From the NCBI RefSeq assembly GCF_900156315.1, contig NZ_FTNI01000017.1, positions 124,001 to 188,000 of the forward strand: a DNA stretch of 64,000 nt. Direction: 5' to 3'. Of the stretch, positions 1 through 9,762 are shown one piece after another (the first letter of the stretch is position 1; every line of letters begins with the position of its first letter). Made by a program: the position numbers and the translations under genes. Below the pieces are notes generated by a model, which saw only the letters and a list, made by a program, of their open reading frames with translations, did no database searches and had not been told where the DNA came from. Source of the DNA: Microbispora rosea. Its GTDB lineage: Bacteria; Actinomycetota; Actinomycetes; Streptosporangiales; Streptosporangiaceae.

Positions 1-153
1 ATGGGATACGCGCGGACGTACTTCAGCGAGGAACTGCCGGACGCCTGGCTCTACCTGCAGGGCGCCCTGTTCGTGCTCGTCATGACGCTGGCGCCGAAGG
101 GCATCGCGGGCCTGGCCGCCAACGTCGTACGGAGAAGGGAGGCACGGGCGTGA
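1..153 (+). CDS. urtC: Urea ABC transporter permease UrtC, C-terminal fragment
   Basis: The reading frame enters from the left edge and gives the last 50 residues of a LivM-type membrane permease. The visible part has a hydrophobic segment (LYLQGALFVLVMTLAPKGI) followed by a short basic cytoplasmic tail, as in the last helix of UrtC. The stop TGA overlaps the GTG start of the next gene, which encodes a UrtD-type ATPase, so the assignment to a urea importer rests mainly on the two ATPases downstream. In this system UrtB and UrtC form the membrane channel. The 5' part lies outside the window. Confidence 0.75.
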   Translation: MGYARTYFSEELPDAWLYLQGALFVLVMTLAPKGIAGLAANVVRRREARA

Positions 154-911
154 CCGACACGCTGCTGGAGATCCGGGGTCTGGAGGTCGCCTTCGGCGGC
201 TTCCGGGCGCTCGACGGCGTGGACCTGACCGTCGGACGGGGCGAGCTGCGGTTCCTGATCGGGCCGAACGGCGCGGGGAAGACCACCCTCATCGACGTGA
301 TCACGGGCCTGACCAGGCCCACCGGGGGCTCGGTGCGGTTCGAGGGGCACGACCTCGTGGGCCGCAGGGAGCACGAGATCGTCCGGCTCGGCGTGGGCCG
401 CACCTTCCAGACCTCCGTGGTCTTCGAGGAGCTCACCGTGCTGGAGAACCTCGACCTGGCGGCGTCGTTCCGGCGCCCCCTGTGGTCGCTGCTGCGCCGC
501 AGGCGCGGGGTGTCGGAGGAGGTCACCGCGGCGCTGGAGACTACCGGCCTGACCGCGCTGGCCGGCAGCAGGGCCGGGGTGCTGTCGCACGGGCAGCGGC
601 AGTGGCTGGAGATCGGCATGCTGATCGTCCAGCGGCCCCGGTTGCTGCTGCTCGACGAGCCGGTCGCCGGCATGTCCTCCGGCGAGCGCGAGCGGACCGG
701 CGAGCTGCTCACCGAGGTCGCCCGCGACCACACCGTGATCGTGGTCGAGCACGACATGGACTTCCTGCGCCGCTACGCCTCGCAGGTCACCGTGCTGCAC
801 GAGGGCAAGGTGCTGACGGAGGGCTCGGTCGAGCAGGTGCGCGCCGACCCGCGCGTGCAGGAGATCTATCTGGGACGGGCGCGGGAGGGTGCCGAGGATG
901 CTGTCCGTTGA
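150..911 (+). CDS. urtD: Urea ABC transporter ATP-binding protein UrtD
   Basis: A 253-residue ABC ATPase of the LivG type. Walker A is GPNGAGKT at residues 38-45, the Q-loop region is RTFQTSVVFEELTVLENL, a degenerate signature LSHGQRQWLE follows, and Walker B is LLLLDEPVAGM. The switch segment reads VVEHDMDFLR, typical of UrtD rather than of LivG. It powers urea import at the membrane with UrtE. The GTG start overlaps the preceding stop (GTGA) and its 3' end overlaps urtE by 14 nt, so the three genes are translationally coupled. A leucine/isoleucine importer is the main alternative. Confidence 0.85.
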   Translation: MTDTLLEIRGLEVAFGGFRALDGVDLTVGRGELRFLIGPNGAGKTTLIDVITGLTRPTGGSVRFEGHDLVGRREHEIVRLGVGRTFQTSVVFEELTVLENLDLAASFRRPLWSLLRRRRGVSEEVTAALETTGLTALAGSRAGVLSHGQRQWLEIGMLIVQRPRLLLLDEPVAGMSSGERERTGELLTEVARDHTVIVVEHDMDFLRRYASQVTVLHEGKVLTEGSVEQVRADPRVQEIYLGRAREGAEDAVR

Positions 912-1590
912 GGGACTGGAGTCGGGATACGGCCGGGCCCGGGTGCTCTTCGGCGTCTCGCTTGAGGTGCCCGCCGGCCGCCTCGTGTGCGTGATGGGCC
1001 GCAACGGGGTCGGCAAGACGACCCTGCTCGACACCGTCATGGGCGCGCTGCCGGCGACCGGCGGGAGGGTGACGTTCGAGGGCAGGGACGTCACCCGGCT
1101 GCGCCCGGACCAGCGCGTACGGCTCGGCATGGGCTACGTGCCGCAGGGGCACGACACGTTTCCCCAGCTCAGCGTGATGGACAACCTCCTGGTCACGCTG
1201 GAGGCGTCCGCGCACCGGGACCGGGCGGCGCTGGACGAGGCCCTGGAGGTCTTCCCCCGGCTCAAACCGCTGCTCAAACGGCCGGCGGGCTTCCTGTCGG
1301 GCGGTCAGCAGCAGCAGCTCGCGATGGCCCGGGCCCTGGTCACCCGGCCGAAACTGCTGATCCTGGACGAGCCGACCGAGGGCATCCAGCCGTCGATCAT
1401 CCTGGAGATCGAGGAGGCCGTCGAACGCCTGCACGCGAGCGGTCTCGCGATCCTGCTGGTGGAGCAGTACCTGGACCTCGCGCTGCGGCTGGCCGACGGG
1501 TTCGTGATCCTCGACGCCGGACGGGTGGTCAGGTCCGGCCCCGCACGGGAGCTCCAGGACGAGGAGGTCCACCGGCTGTTGTCCGTCTGA
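898..1590 (+). CDS. urtE: Urea ABC transporter ATP-binding protein UrtE
   Basis: A 230-residue ABC ATPase with Walker A GRNGVGKT at residues 34-41, signature LSGGQQQQLA and Walker B LLILDEPTEGIQPSII. The DEPTEGIQPSII stretch and GYVPQGHDTFPQL are characteristic of UrtE in the LivF group. ATG 898 is preferred over the in-frame GTG at 889 because GGGAGG at 883-888 sits at normal spacing before it. It is the last gene of the urt operon: about 170 bp follow before a convergent hydrolase gene, and no clear terminator was found there. Confidence 0.88.
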   Translation: MLSVEGLESGYGRARVLFGVSLEVPAGRLVCVMGRNGVGKTTLLDTVMGALPATGGRVTFEGRDVTRLRPDQRVRLGMGYVPQGHDTFPQLSVMDNLLVTLEASAHRDRAALDEALEVFPRLKPLLKRPAGFLSGGQQQQLAMARALVTRPKLLILDEPTEGIQPSIILEIEEAVERLHASGLAILLVEQYLDLALRLADGFVILDAGRVVRSGPARELQDEEVHRLLSV

Positions 1591-1758
1591 GTCGGGCGCT
1601 TACCCTGGAGGGGAGGAAGCGATCGCACGTGTGAACGCCTTCGGCCGTGCCGGAGGCTCCGCGCCGCCGGAGCGGCGGGGGCCGTCCGGACCCGGCATTG
1701 CGCACGGCACGACCGCTTCCTCCACTGTCTGCGGCCGGTGCGCCCGGCGGCCGGTCGA

Positions 1759-2802
1759 TCAGCGCGCCCGGGTCTCGATCCGGGCTCGACGGACGTGGCC
1801 GAGTATCGCCTTGACGACGAGTTCCGGGCGGTCCCGATGGATGTGGTGCCCCGCGTGCTCCGCGACGACGTGTTCGGCGTTCGAGGACAGCCGCACCAGG
1901 TCGGCCTGGAGCGGAACCCAGACGGAGTAGAAGCGGCGCTGTGCGGCGGCCGCCTTCGTATCGGTTTCCGGTGGTTCGTCGGGACTGGCGGAGATGACCG
2001 TGAGCGGAATCGCGCCCAGGTGTGGCGCCCGGCGGCGGACCTGCACGGGGGTGACGGTGATCGCGGCCGCCGCCTCGCGTAGCTCCGCGCGGCGTTGGCG
2101 GTCGCTGAGGTCGAAGGCGATCCTGGTGGGGAGGAGCTCCGACGGCAGGCGCCGGGCCGCGGCCTCGCGGCGGGCGCGGCCGCTCCATCCGGCCTCGAAG
2201 GCCAGGCGCCGAAGCCCCAGCGGGGTCAGGCGCGAGCGCAGCATTTCCAGGGCGATCTCTGTCCTCGTCCGGTGCAGCAGGCGGATCTGCTCGGGATGGC
2301 TGGAATCGACGAGGACGACCGCTGCCACGGCGTCGGGCCTTTCGGCCGCGAACAACCGGACGATGTGCCCTCCGGCCGAATGCCCCACCAGAACGTACGG
2401 CGGAGCGATTCCCGCCTCGTCCAGCGCGCGTCGCAGGTCGCGAGCGGCTCCGAGCGCCGTTCCCGCCCACGGGGACGGGTCGCTCCACCCGAGACCGGCA
2501 CGGTCGTAAAGGACGACCGACGACTCCGCCGCCAGTTCGGGTGACAGGGCGGCCCAGTTCACACCCGGCTCGCCCAGTCCCGGCACGATGACGACGGTCG
2601 GCGAGCCGGTGCCCGCGGTCCACAGGTGGATCCGGCGGCCGCCGATGTCGACCATCCGGCCGGGCGGAGGGAACCGGCGGCGATCACCCCGGGCCCCGTA
2701 GGTCTGGTAGACGGCGCTCATGGCGGCTCCGGCGATCGCTCCTGAGACGAGCCGGGCCAGCGCCCTGACGATGATTCCCCTGCTGCGGATCGAGCGGTTC
2801 AT
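1759..2802 (-). CDS. Alpha/beta hydrolase, membrane-anchored
   Basis: A 347-residue alpha/beta-hydrolase. An N-terminal hydrophobic segment (ARLVSGAIAGAAMSAVY) suggests a signal anchor. The core has the oxyanion region VIVPGLGEPG, DRAGLGWSDPS, and the nucleophile elbow GHSAGG, followed by VVLVDSSHPEQ. A late Asp and EHAGHHIH near the C terminus supply the likely acid and His. The ATG at 2802 is chosen over GTG 2805 because GGAG is only just upstream. Substrate is unknown; esterase- or haloperoxidase-like hydrolases share this architecture. The gene is convergent with the urt operon and monocistronic. Confidence 0.8.
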   Translation of the reverse strand: MNRSIRSRGIIVRALARLVSGAIAGAAMSAVYQTYGARGDRRRFPPPGRMVDIGGRRIHLWTAGTGSPTVVIVPGLGEPGVNWAALSPELAAESSVVLYDRAGLGWSDPSPWAGTALGAARDLRRALDEAGIAPPYVLVGHSAGGHIVRLFAAERPDAVAAVVLVDSSHPEQIRLLHRTRTEIALEMLRSRLTPLGLRRLAFEAGWSGRARREAAARRLPSELLPTRIAFDLSDRQRRAELREAAAAITVTPVQVRRRAPHLGAIPLTVISASPDEPPETDTKAAAAQRRFYSVWVPLQADLVRLSSNAEHVVAEHAGHHIHRDRPELVVKAILGHVRRARIETRAR

Positions 2803-2999
2803 CACACTCCGGTTGCGCCGGTTCCCCGTTGGTTCCCGCGGGAGGGAGGAGAGCGGCGGTCGGGCCCTGGATCACTTTGACTCCGCCATTCGTACAGCGG
2901 ATTCGGCCGCCAGATCAATGACGATCGACAAGGGCGGATGAGGTGGGGGCGCAGGCGGAGGCGCCGACCGCGGATCAGGCGGACGGCGACCGCACCGTG

Positions 3000-3034
3000 G
3001 TCAGATGTCGAGCTGCGGTCAGATGTCGAGCTGC
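3000..3034. repeat. 17-bp tandem duplication over a stop codon
   Basis: GTCAGATGTCGAGCTGC occurs at 3000-3016 and again at 3018-3034. The second copy encodes the last codons and TGA of the GNAT gene on the minus strand. The first copy repeats the same codons and stop downstream, in the same frame, because the period is 18 bp. Confidence 0.9.
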
Positions 3035-4101
3035 CACTGGTGCCAGGTGTCGAAGACCTCGAAGCCCATCGCCTCGTTGATCGCCAGCATGTGCGGGTTC
3101 GCGACGGAGTTCCACGTGATCACGCGCTCGATCGACGGCTCGCAGGCGCGGAACCAGGTGATGTTGGCCAGTTTGAGCACGAGGCCGAGCCGCCGGCCGC
3201 GGTGCGGCGCGAGGACGGTCGTCGAGGACTGGCGGCCCCATCCCTCCGGCCGCTCGGCGTCCACCACCAGCTGGGTGAACCCCGCGGGCTCTCCGCCGGC
3301 CGTATGCCGGGCGATCATCGTGTAGGTCTGCTGGCCCGCTCGCGCGAGCATCTCCTCGCGGGCGCGCACGCGGTCGGCCGTCCACCGCTGGTCCTCCATC
3401 GCGAGGTCGCCCAGCGGCTCGTCGTTCATGCCCTCCGCGAGGCGCGCCATGTCGCCGAGCAGGTCGTCGGGGGTCGGCCCGGCCCACCGTTCGAGCGAGT
3501 AGCCGGTGGCGTGCCGTACGGCCCGGGCCCGGAGGAGCTCGAGGCCGGACCAGTCGGCCGTGCGCAGGTCGAGCACCAGCCGGGTCTCGGTGGCGGCCGG
3601 GGAGAAGCCGCGGACCTTGGCGAACGCCGCGCCCGGCCCGTCGGCCGAGGCCTCGGCGATGAGGACCCGCCTGCCCTCGTCACGCGCCCGGCCGATGGCG
3701 TGGTCGAGCAGCGCGCCGCCGACGCCCTCGCGCCTGCGGCCCGTACGCGTCATCAGCCGGAGCAGGGCGAGGTGGGTGTTGTCGTCCTGCGGGAAGTGGA
3801 GGATGTAGCCGCCGGCGACCTCGTCACGGCCGACCTGGCCGCTGTCGGTTCGGCCGTCGTCGGTTCGGCCGAGGCTGATTCGGCCGTCGTCGTGCGCCAC
3901 CCACGCCTCGGCCCGCTCGCCGCCGGACCCGCTCCGGACGCTCGCCGTGAAGTGCCGCCACGACATCGCCGGACCCGGCTGGTCGCATGCTCGCGCGATG
4001 TCGTACAGACCGGCCAGAGCGGCGTGGTCCGCCGGGCCGTCCGGGTCGTCTTCCTCCTGCGCGGCGTCGTTCTCGATAGGGGCGACGCGCTTCATCTGCA
4101 T
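3019..4101 (-). CDS. Tandem GNAT N-acetyltransferase
   Basis: About 360 residues with two GNAT folds. The first half has LLRLMTRTGRRREGVGGALLDHAIGRAR, an acetyl-CoA-binding RxxGxG/A-type motif, followed by a second-domain core with TTVLAPHRGRRLGLVLKLANITWF (HRGRRLG) and a terminal NEAMGFEVFDTW strand. The architecture matches the mycothiol-synthase-like double-GNAT family, but this gene is not clearly MshD. The acceptor is unknown. ATG 4101 gives MQMKRV; an upstream start at 4149 is possible. Residues around 100-115 contain a short in-frame repeat (RTDDGRTDSG). The gene ends in an 18-bp-period duplication that includes its stop codon. Confidence 0.78.
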   Translation of the reverse strand: MQMKRVAPIENDAAQEEDDPDGPADHAALAGLYDIARACDQPGPAMSWRHFTASVRSGSGGERAEAWVAHDDGRISLGRTDDGRTDSGQVGRDEVAGGYILHFPQDDNTHLALLRLMTRTGRRREGVGGALLDHAIGRARDEGRRVLIAEASADGPGAAFAKVRGFSPAATETRLVLDLRTADWSGLELLRARAVRHATGYSLERWAGPTPDDLLGDMARLAEGMNDEPLGDLAMEDQRWTADRVRAREEMLARAGQQTYTMIARHTAGGEPAGFTQLVVDAERPEGWGRQSSTTVLAPHRGRRLGLVLKLANITWFRACEPSIERVITWNSVANPHMLAINEAMGFEVFDTWHQWQLDI

Positions 4102-4174
4102 GCCGACAAGAATTCCGCACCCCTTGTCAGGGGCGCGACTGATTTTCACATCGTGGAACGGCGGCGGTGAGGGC

Positions 4175-4420
4175 TCACTGCATGTAGTTCTCGACCTCGT
4201 CGGCCGGACGGGGGGAGGCGAAGTCGGGGTCCTCGCCCACGTCGCGCCGGGCGCGGCGCTGGCGCAGCAGGTCCCAGCAACGGTCGAGCTGCTCCTCCAG
4301 TGAGGTGATCCTGTTGTGCTCCTCCTCCGAGGTCAGCTCGCCCGCGACCAGGCGCTCGCGCAGGGAGTGCTCCTCGTCGACCAGCTCGCTGATCCGCTGC
4401 AGGATCTCGCCGTCCTTCAT
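4175..4420 (-). CDS. DUF2630 family small protein
   Basis: An 81-residue acidic, helical protein (MKDGEILQRISELVDEEHSLR...) that matches the actinobacterial DUF2630 family from memory of its LVDEEHxLRE and DRCWDLLRQRRA segments. The start is fixed by a perfect AGGAGG four bases before ATG 4420. An upstream in-frame ATG at 4444 has no such site. Function is unknown. The predicted long helices with regular Leu/Glu spacing suggest a coiled coil. It is divergent from leuA and shares that 100-bp promoter region. Confidence 0.8.
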   Translation of the reverse strand: MKDGEILQRISELVDEEHSLRERLVAGELTSEEEHNRITSLEEQLDRCWDLLRQRRARRDVGEDPDFASPRPADEVENYMQ

Positions 4421-4474
4421 GTGGCCTCCTTCGTCACGAGCCACCCTAACCTGGGGCTCCGTCTCGACATGTGA

Positions 4475-6427
<1,953 letters not shown>

Positions 6428-6539
6428 CCGGCCCCGAATCTCGCAGTGATACGGCAGGACCTGCGGTCCCACTGCCCCTGACCTTGCCCAAAATCGCAAG
6501 CGTCTGCCCTCAACAGCCCACGAAGCTGTCGTGAAACAC

Positions 6540-6582
6540 GCGAAAGGCGGCAACCGGGAGATCCCCGACTGCCGCCTTTCGC
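6540..6582 (+). terminator. Terminator downstream of leuA
   Basis: A 13-bp perfect stem, GCGAAAGGCGGCA (6540-6552) with TGCCGCCTTTCGC (6570-6582), has a 17-nt loop and lies 113 nt after the leuA stop. Confidence 0.85.
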
Positions 6583-6684
6583 ATGTCTCGTTCCTCTTGC
6601 CCCAGCGGCTCAGACCTCCGGACCCGGCCGGCGAATGGTCTCCGGTCGGTGTTCACACCGTCAGGTACGTTCACCGTTCGAAGG

Positions 6685-6742
6685 GTACGCATACAGTAAG
6701 TAGTGTACCGTTGACGATCGGTGGGGCAACTTCGGTTAGCCT
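6685..6742 (+). promoter_or_regulatory. Promoter/operator of the toxin-antitoxin pair
   Basis: TTGACG at 6711-6716 and TAGCCT at 6737-6742 resemble -35 and -10 elements, although the 20-bp gap is long. The -10 ends 6 nt before the antitoxin ATG, suggesting a leaderless mRNA. Immediately upstream, an imperfect dyad bounded by GTAC (6685-6688) and GTAC (6705-6708) is a candidate antitoxin binding site. Confidence 0.45.
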
Positions 6743-6748
6743 GAGGCC

Positions 6749-7042
6749 ATGTCGGACGAGGTCGTCAGCGTGGGAGTACGGGAACTGCGCGACCGGCTCG
6801 CGCACTATCTGGAGCTGGTCCAGGCGGGAAACACGGTCGAGATCACGGAGAGGGGGCGGCCGGTGGCGCGGCTGACCGCATTGCCGCACGAACGTGTCGT
6901 CACGGACCGGCTCGTCGCGGAGGGCCGCATGAGGCTGCCAGAGGTGGAGATCGATTGGACTGCCTGGCATGCCCTGCCCCCGCAACCCGGAACGCCTCTG
7001 CCCAGCGAAGTGCTGGGGGAGCTGAGGGCGGAGGAACGGTGA
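6749..7042 (+). CDS. Phd/YefM-type antitoxin
   Basis: A 97-residue protein. The N-terminal half (VSVGVRELRDRLAHYLELVQAGNTVEITERGRPVARL) is a classic Phd/YefM DNA-binding fold with the ITxRGxPVARL ending. The C-terminal half is the expected toxin-neutralising tail. Its stop TGA (7040-7042) overlaps the GTG start of the PIN toxin, the usual antitoxin-first coupled arrangement. It is expected to repress its own promoter together with the toxin. Confidence 0.9.
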   Translation: MSDEVVSVGVRELRDRLAHYLELVQAGNTVEITERGRPVARLTALPHERVVTDRLVAEGRMRLPEVEIDWTAWHALPPQPGTPLPSEVLGELRAEER

Positions 7043-7449
7043 TCTACCTCGACTCTTCGGCGCTGGTCAAGCTGGTCGTCCGGGAGGAGGAGACGGCGGC
7101 GCTCGAAAAATGGCTGGCGACACAGACCGGGGCGGTGGTCGCCTGCGAACTGGCCCGGACCGAGGTGGTCCGGGCGGTGCGGGCCTCCGGACCTCAGGCG
7201 GTCTCCATGGCCAAGGCGCTGATGGCCCGGCTGAGGATGGTGCCCGTGGACGCACCGCTTCTCGACGCGGCCGCGGAGATCGGGCCGGCCCGGCTGCGGA
7301 CTCTCGACGCCCTTCACCTGTCCGCCGCGCAACTGCTGGAGCGGGCTCTCGATTGGTTCGTGGCCTACGACAAGCGGCTGCTCGCGGCGGCAGAAGAGGC
7401 AGGCCTTCCCGTCGCCGCACCCGGCTTCGACGGGGCCGGGCTCGCATAG
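7039..7449 (+). CDS. vapC: VapC-type PIN-domain toxin ribonuclease
   Basis: A 136-residue PIN domain. Acidic active-site residues are visible: Asp5 (IYLDSSALVKL), Glu in ELARTEV, Asp in RTLDALHLSAA and Asp in VAYDKRLL. VapC toxins cleave tRNA or rRNA and stop growth when free of antitoxin. The GTG start at 7039 is chosen because it overlaps the antitoxin stop and gives the canonical PIN N terminus; the frame extends upstream to 6955 only as out-of-frame antitoxin sequence. About 180 bp after the gene contain no supportable feature. Confidence 0.92.
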   Translation: MIYLDSSALVKLVVREEETAALEKWLATQTGAVVACELARTEVVRAVRASGPQAVSMAKALMARLRMVPVDAPLLDAAAEIGPARLRTLDALHLSAAQLLERALDWFVAYDKRLLAAAEEAGLPVAAPGFDGAGLA

Positions 7450-7629
7450 CGCGGCGATCTCCATGCGTGGCCTCCCTCGAAGCGGCGCCGCCCTCGACCC
7501 ATGGCCGCCCGCGCGGCATGACGCCGCGGCGGTGAACGCGGCCTGGAACGCGCTGCTCGCGGCGGCCGAGGGGCCGGGCAGGCGCACGGCAGGGCGTTGC
7601 CGTCCGCGCGGACAGCTGGGCCGGGTCGC

Positions 7630-8328
7630 CTACTCGGGCAGGCCGAGGAGGCGGGCGAGGCAGGCCATGTTGTGCTCGAACAGCTCGGCTCGGTGCGTGA
7701 TCGTGTTGTTGAACTGGCCGAAGAGCTCGAAGCTGACCATCCCGAACAGGCCCGTCCAGGCGACGATCGCCCGCGCGACCACGTCGTCCGGCACGTCCGG
7801 CATCAGCGACCGCACGACCTCGGCGTCCTGGGCCAGGATCGCGGGCGGCGACGGGCAGATCGGGGGAGGGGTGAGCCGGCCCGCGTGGTGGGCGTCGGCG
7901 ACGATCCGTCCGTACACGGCGGTGTCCCGCACCGCCGGCGCGACGGTGTCCTGCGGAGCGGCGTAGCCCGGCACCGGCGAGCCGTACAGCAGGGCGTACT
8001 CGTGCGGATGGGCAAGGGCCCACGCGCGTACGGCCCGGCAGACGGCGAGCCATCGTCCGGTGAAGTCGTCGCGCGCGCAGGCGGCGTCGGCGTGCTCGAC
8101 CGCCTCTCCGAGGGCGTTGTATCCATCGATGATCAGCGCGGTCAGCAGGTCGTCGCGGCTGGGGAAGTAGCGGTAGATCGCCGAGGAGACCATCCCCATC
8201 TCGCGGGCAACCGCCCGCAGGGACAGGCCCGTGGCCCCCTCCGTCGCCAGATGCCGCCGGGCGATGTCCGTGATCTCCCGGATCAGCTCCGCTCTCACCC
8301 GCTCCCGCGCGGTCCTGCTCGCATTCAT
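7630..8328 (-). CDS. TetR-family repressor
   Basis: 232 residues. The N-terminal helix-turn-helix reads ATGLSLRAVAREMGMVSSAIYRYFPSRDDLLTALI. The C-terminal part (PDVPDDVVARAIVAWTGLFGMVSFELFGQF) fits the TetR_C/WHG-type ligand domain. It is divergent from a DUF2568 membrane protein. The 112-bp intergenic region has two copies of AGAGC-N3-GCTCT, so it probably represses both its own gene and the divergent operon. Ligand unknown. Confidence 0.9.
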   Translation of the reverse strand: MNASRTARERVRAELIREITDIARRHLATEGATGLSLRAVAREMGMVSSAIYRYFPSRDDLLTALIIDGYNALGEAVEHADAACARDDFTGRWLAVCRAVRAWALAHPHEYALLYGSPVPGYAAPQDTVAPAVRDTAVYGRIVADAHHAGRLTPPPICPSPPAILAQDAEVVRSLMPDVPDDVVARAIVAWTGLFGMVSFELFGQFNNTITHRAELFEHNMACLARLLGLPE

Positions 8329-8361
8329 GGGGCCAGGTTAACAGAGCACCTGAGCTAATAG

Positions 8362-8410
8362 AGAGCGGTGCTCTTGACGAAGGGCGTTCCCATAGGAGAG
8401 CATTGCTCTC
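8362..8410. promoter_or_regulatory. Twin TetR operators, AGAGC-N3-GCTCT
   Basis: AGAGCGGTGCTCT at 8362-8374 and GAGAGCATTGCTCTC at 8396-8410 share the same 5-3-5 dyad, with centres 35 bp apart. TTGACG at 8374-8379 abuts the first copy. The position between divergent TetR and DUF2568 genes makes them likely binding sites for that TetR. Confidence 0.7.
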
Positions 8411-8440
8411 GAAACGGAGCGATAAACACAAGGAGTGCCG

Positions 8441-8788
8441 ATGCTCACCGTGGCAAAGGGAACGATCGGGGCAGTGATGTTCTTCCTGGAGCTGGGAGTG
8501 CTGATCTCGCTGGCCTACTGGGGGTTCACCCGGGAGGTCAACATCCTGGTGAAGATCCTTCTGGGGCTCGGTGGGCCGGCCGTGTTCGCCACGCTGTGGG
8601 GGCTGTTCATGGCGGGCGGCAAGGCGCCGCACCAGCTGCACGGGATCGCCAGGGCCGCCTTCGAGGTGGTGTGGTTCGGTGCGGGGGCGGCCGCGCTGGC
8701 GGCCTCAGGGCTCGTCACCGCGGGTGTGGTGTTCGCGGTCGTGTACGTCGTGGACGGCGTGCTGCGGCTGCTGACGGATCAGGTCTGA
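8441..8788 (+). CDS. DUF2568 (YrdB-like) membrane protein
   Basis: A 115-residue protein with about four membrane helices (GAVMFFLELGVLISLAYWGF; ILVKILLGLGGPAVFATLWGLF; FEVVWFGAGAAALAA; VTAGVVFAVVYVV). The FxxELxxLxxxxxWG pattern is typical of the YrdB/DUF2568 family. ATG 8441 is placed five bases after AAGGAG (8430-8435); GTG 8435 overlaps that site and is less likely. It is the first gene of a two-gene unit, with 10 nt before the epimerase ATG, and is probably under the divergent TetR. Function unknown. Confidence 0.82.
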   Translation: MLTVAKGTIGAVMFFLELGVLISLAYWGFTREVNILVKILLGLGGPAVFATLWGLFMAGGKAPHQLHGIARAAFEVVWFGAGAAALAASGLVTAGVVFAVVYVVDGVLRLLTDQV

Positions 8789-8798
8789 AGGAGAAGTG

Positions 8799-9728
8799 AT
8801 GGGCAAGCATGTGATCGTCGGAGCGGGACAGGCCGGCGGCGGGCTCGCCGAGACGCTGGCGGAGCGCGGGCACGAGGTGACCCTCGTCACCCGTTCGGGT
8901 TCGGGCCCGAAGCGCCCCGGGATCTCGCCGGTCGCCGCGGACGCGGCCGACGCCACCGTGATGCGGCGGCTCACCGAGGGGGCCGACGCGCTCTACAACT
9001 GCGCGAACCCGCGTTACCACCGGTGGCCCCTGGACTGGCCGCCGATCGCGGCCTCGCTGCTGGCGGCCGCCGAGTCGTCAGGGGCCGTCCTGGTCACGCT
9101 GGGCAACCTGTACGGGTACGGCCCGGTGGACGGGCCGATGACCGAGGATCTGCCGCTCGCCGCGACGGGCACGAAGGGCAGGGTCAGGGCGCGGATGTGG
9201 GAGGAGATGCGCGCCGCGCACGAGGCCGGGCGGGTGCGGGTCACGGAGGTGCGCGGCTCGGACTACTACGGGCCGCGGTCGTCCGACCAGTCGTACGTGG
9301 GGCCGCGGCTCCTGGAGCCCCTGTTCGCGGGCAAGCCCGCCCTCGTCCTGAGCGACCCCGGCATCCCGCACAGCTGGACGTACCTGCCCGATGTGGTGCG
9401 GGCGCTGGCGGCGGCCGCGGAGGAGGAGCGCGCGTGGGGCCGGCCCTGGCACGTGCCGACCGCGCCGCCCGTCACCATCCGGGAGTTCGCCGAGACGGTG
9501 TGCCAGGCGGGTGGCCTCCCGGCGCCGCGCCTGCGGCGGCTGCCGTCGTGGACGCTGAAGGCGGGAGGCGTCGTATCGCCGTTCCTGCGCGAGCTGGGGG
9601 AGACCCGTTATCAGTTCGACCGCCCGTACGTGCTCGACTCCTCCGCCTCCCAGGCCGTCCTCGGGTTCGGGCCGACACCGGTCGAGGACGGGGTGAAGGA
9701 GACGGTGGCGTGGTGGCGGGGGCGCTGA
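8799..9728 (+). CDS. NAD-dependent epimerase/dehydratase family protein
   Basis: 309 residues with an N-terminal Rossmann motif (HVIVGAGQAGGGLAETLAERGHEVTLVTR). Further segments ALYNCANP, LVTLGNLYGYGPVDGPM and DYYGPRSS are those of extended SDR/NmrA-like nucleoside-sugar-epimerase relatives. The usual YxxxK is not obvious, so catalysis may differ from classic epimerases. ATG 8799 follows AAGGAG (8788-8793), which overlaps the end of the DUF2568 gene, so the two are cotranscribed. Substrate unknown. Confidence 0.82.
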   Translation: MGKHVIVGAGQAGGGLAETLAERGHEVTLVTRSGSGPKRPGISPVAADAADATVMRRLTEGADALYNCANPRYHRWPLDWPPIAASLLAAAESSGAVLVTLGNLYGYGPVDGPMTEDLPLAATGTKGRVRARMWEEMRAAHEAGRVRVTEVRGSDYYGPRSSDQSYVGPRLLEPLFAGKPALVLSDPGIPHSWTYLPDVVRALAAAAEEERAWGRPWHVPTAPPVTIREFAETVCQAGGLPAPRLRRLPSWTLKAGGVVSPFLRELGETRYQFDRPYVLDSSASQAVLGFGPTPVEDGVKETVAWWRGR

Positions 9729-9762
9729 CAGGCGCCGGAGGGGCGGCGATAGTCTCCCCGGC

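Noticed and set aside
7450..7629. Possible small gene (about 50 residues) after the vapC-type toxin
   Set aside because: Frame is open but has no RBS, no family resemblance and typical shadow composition.
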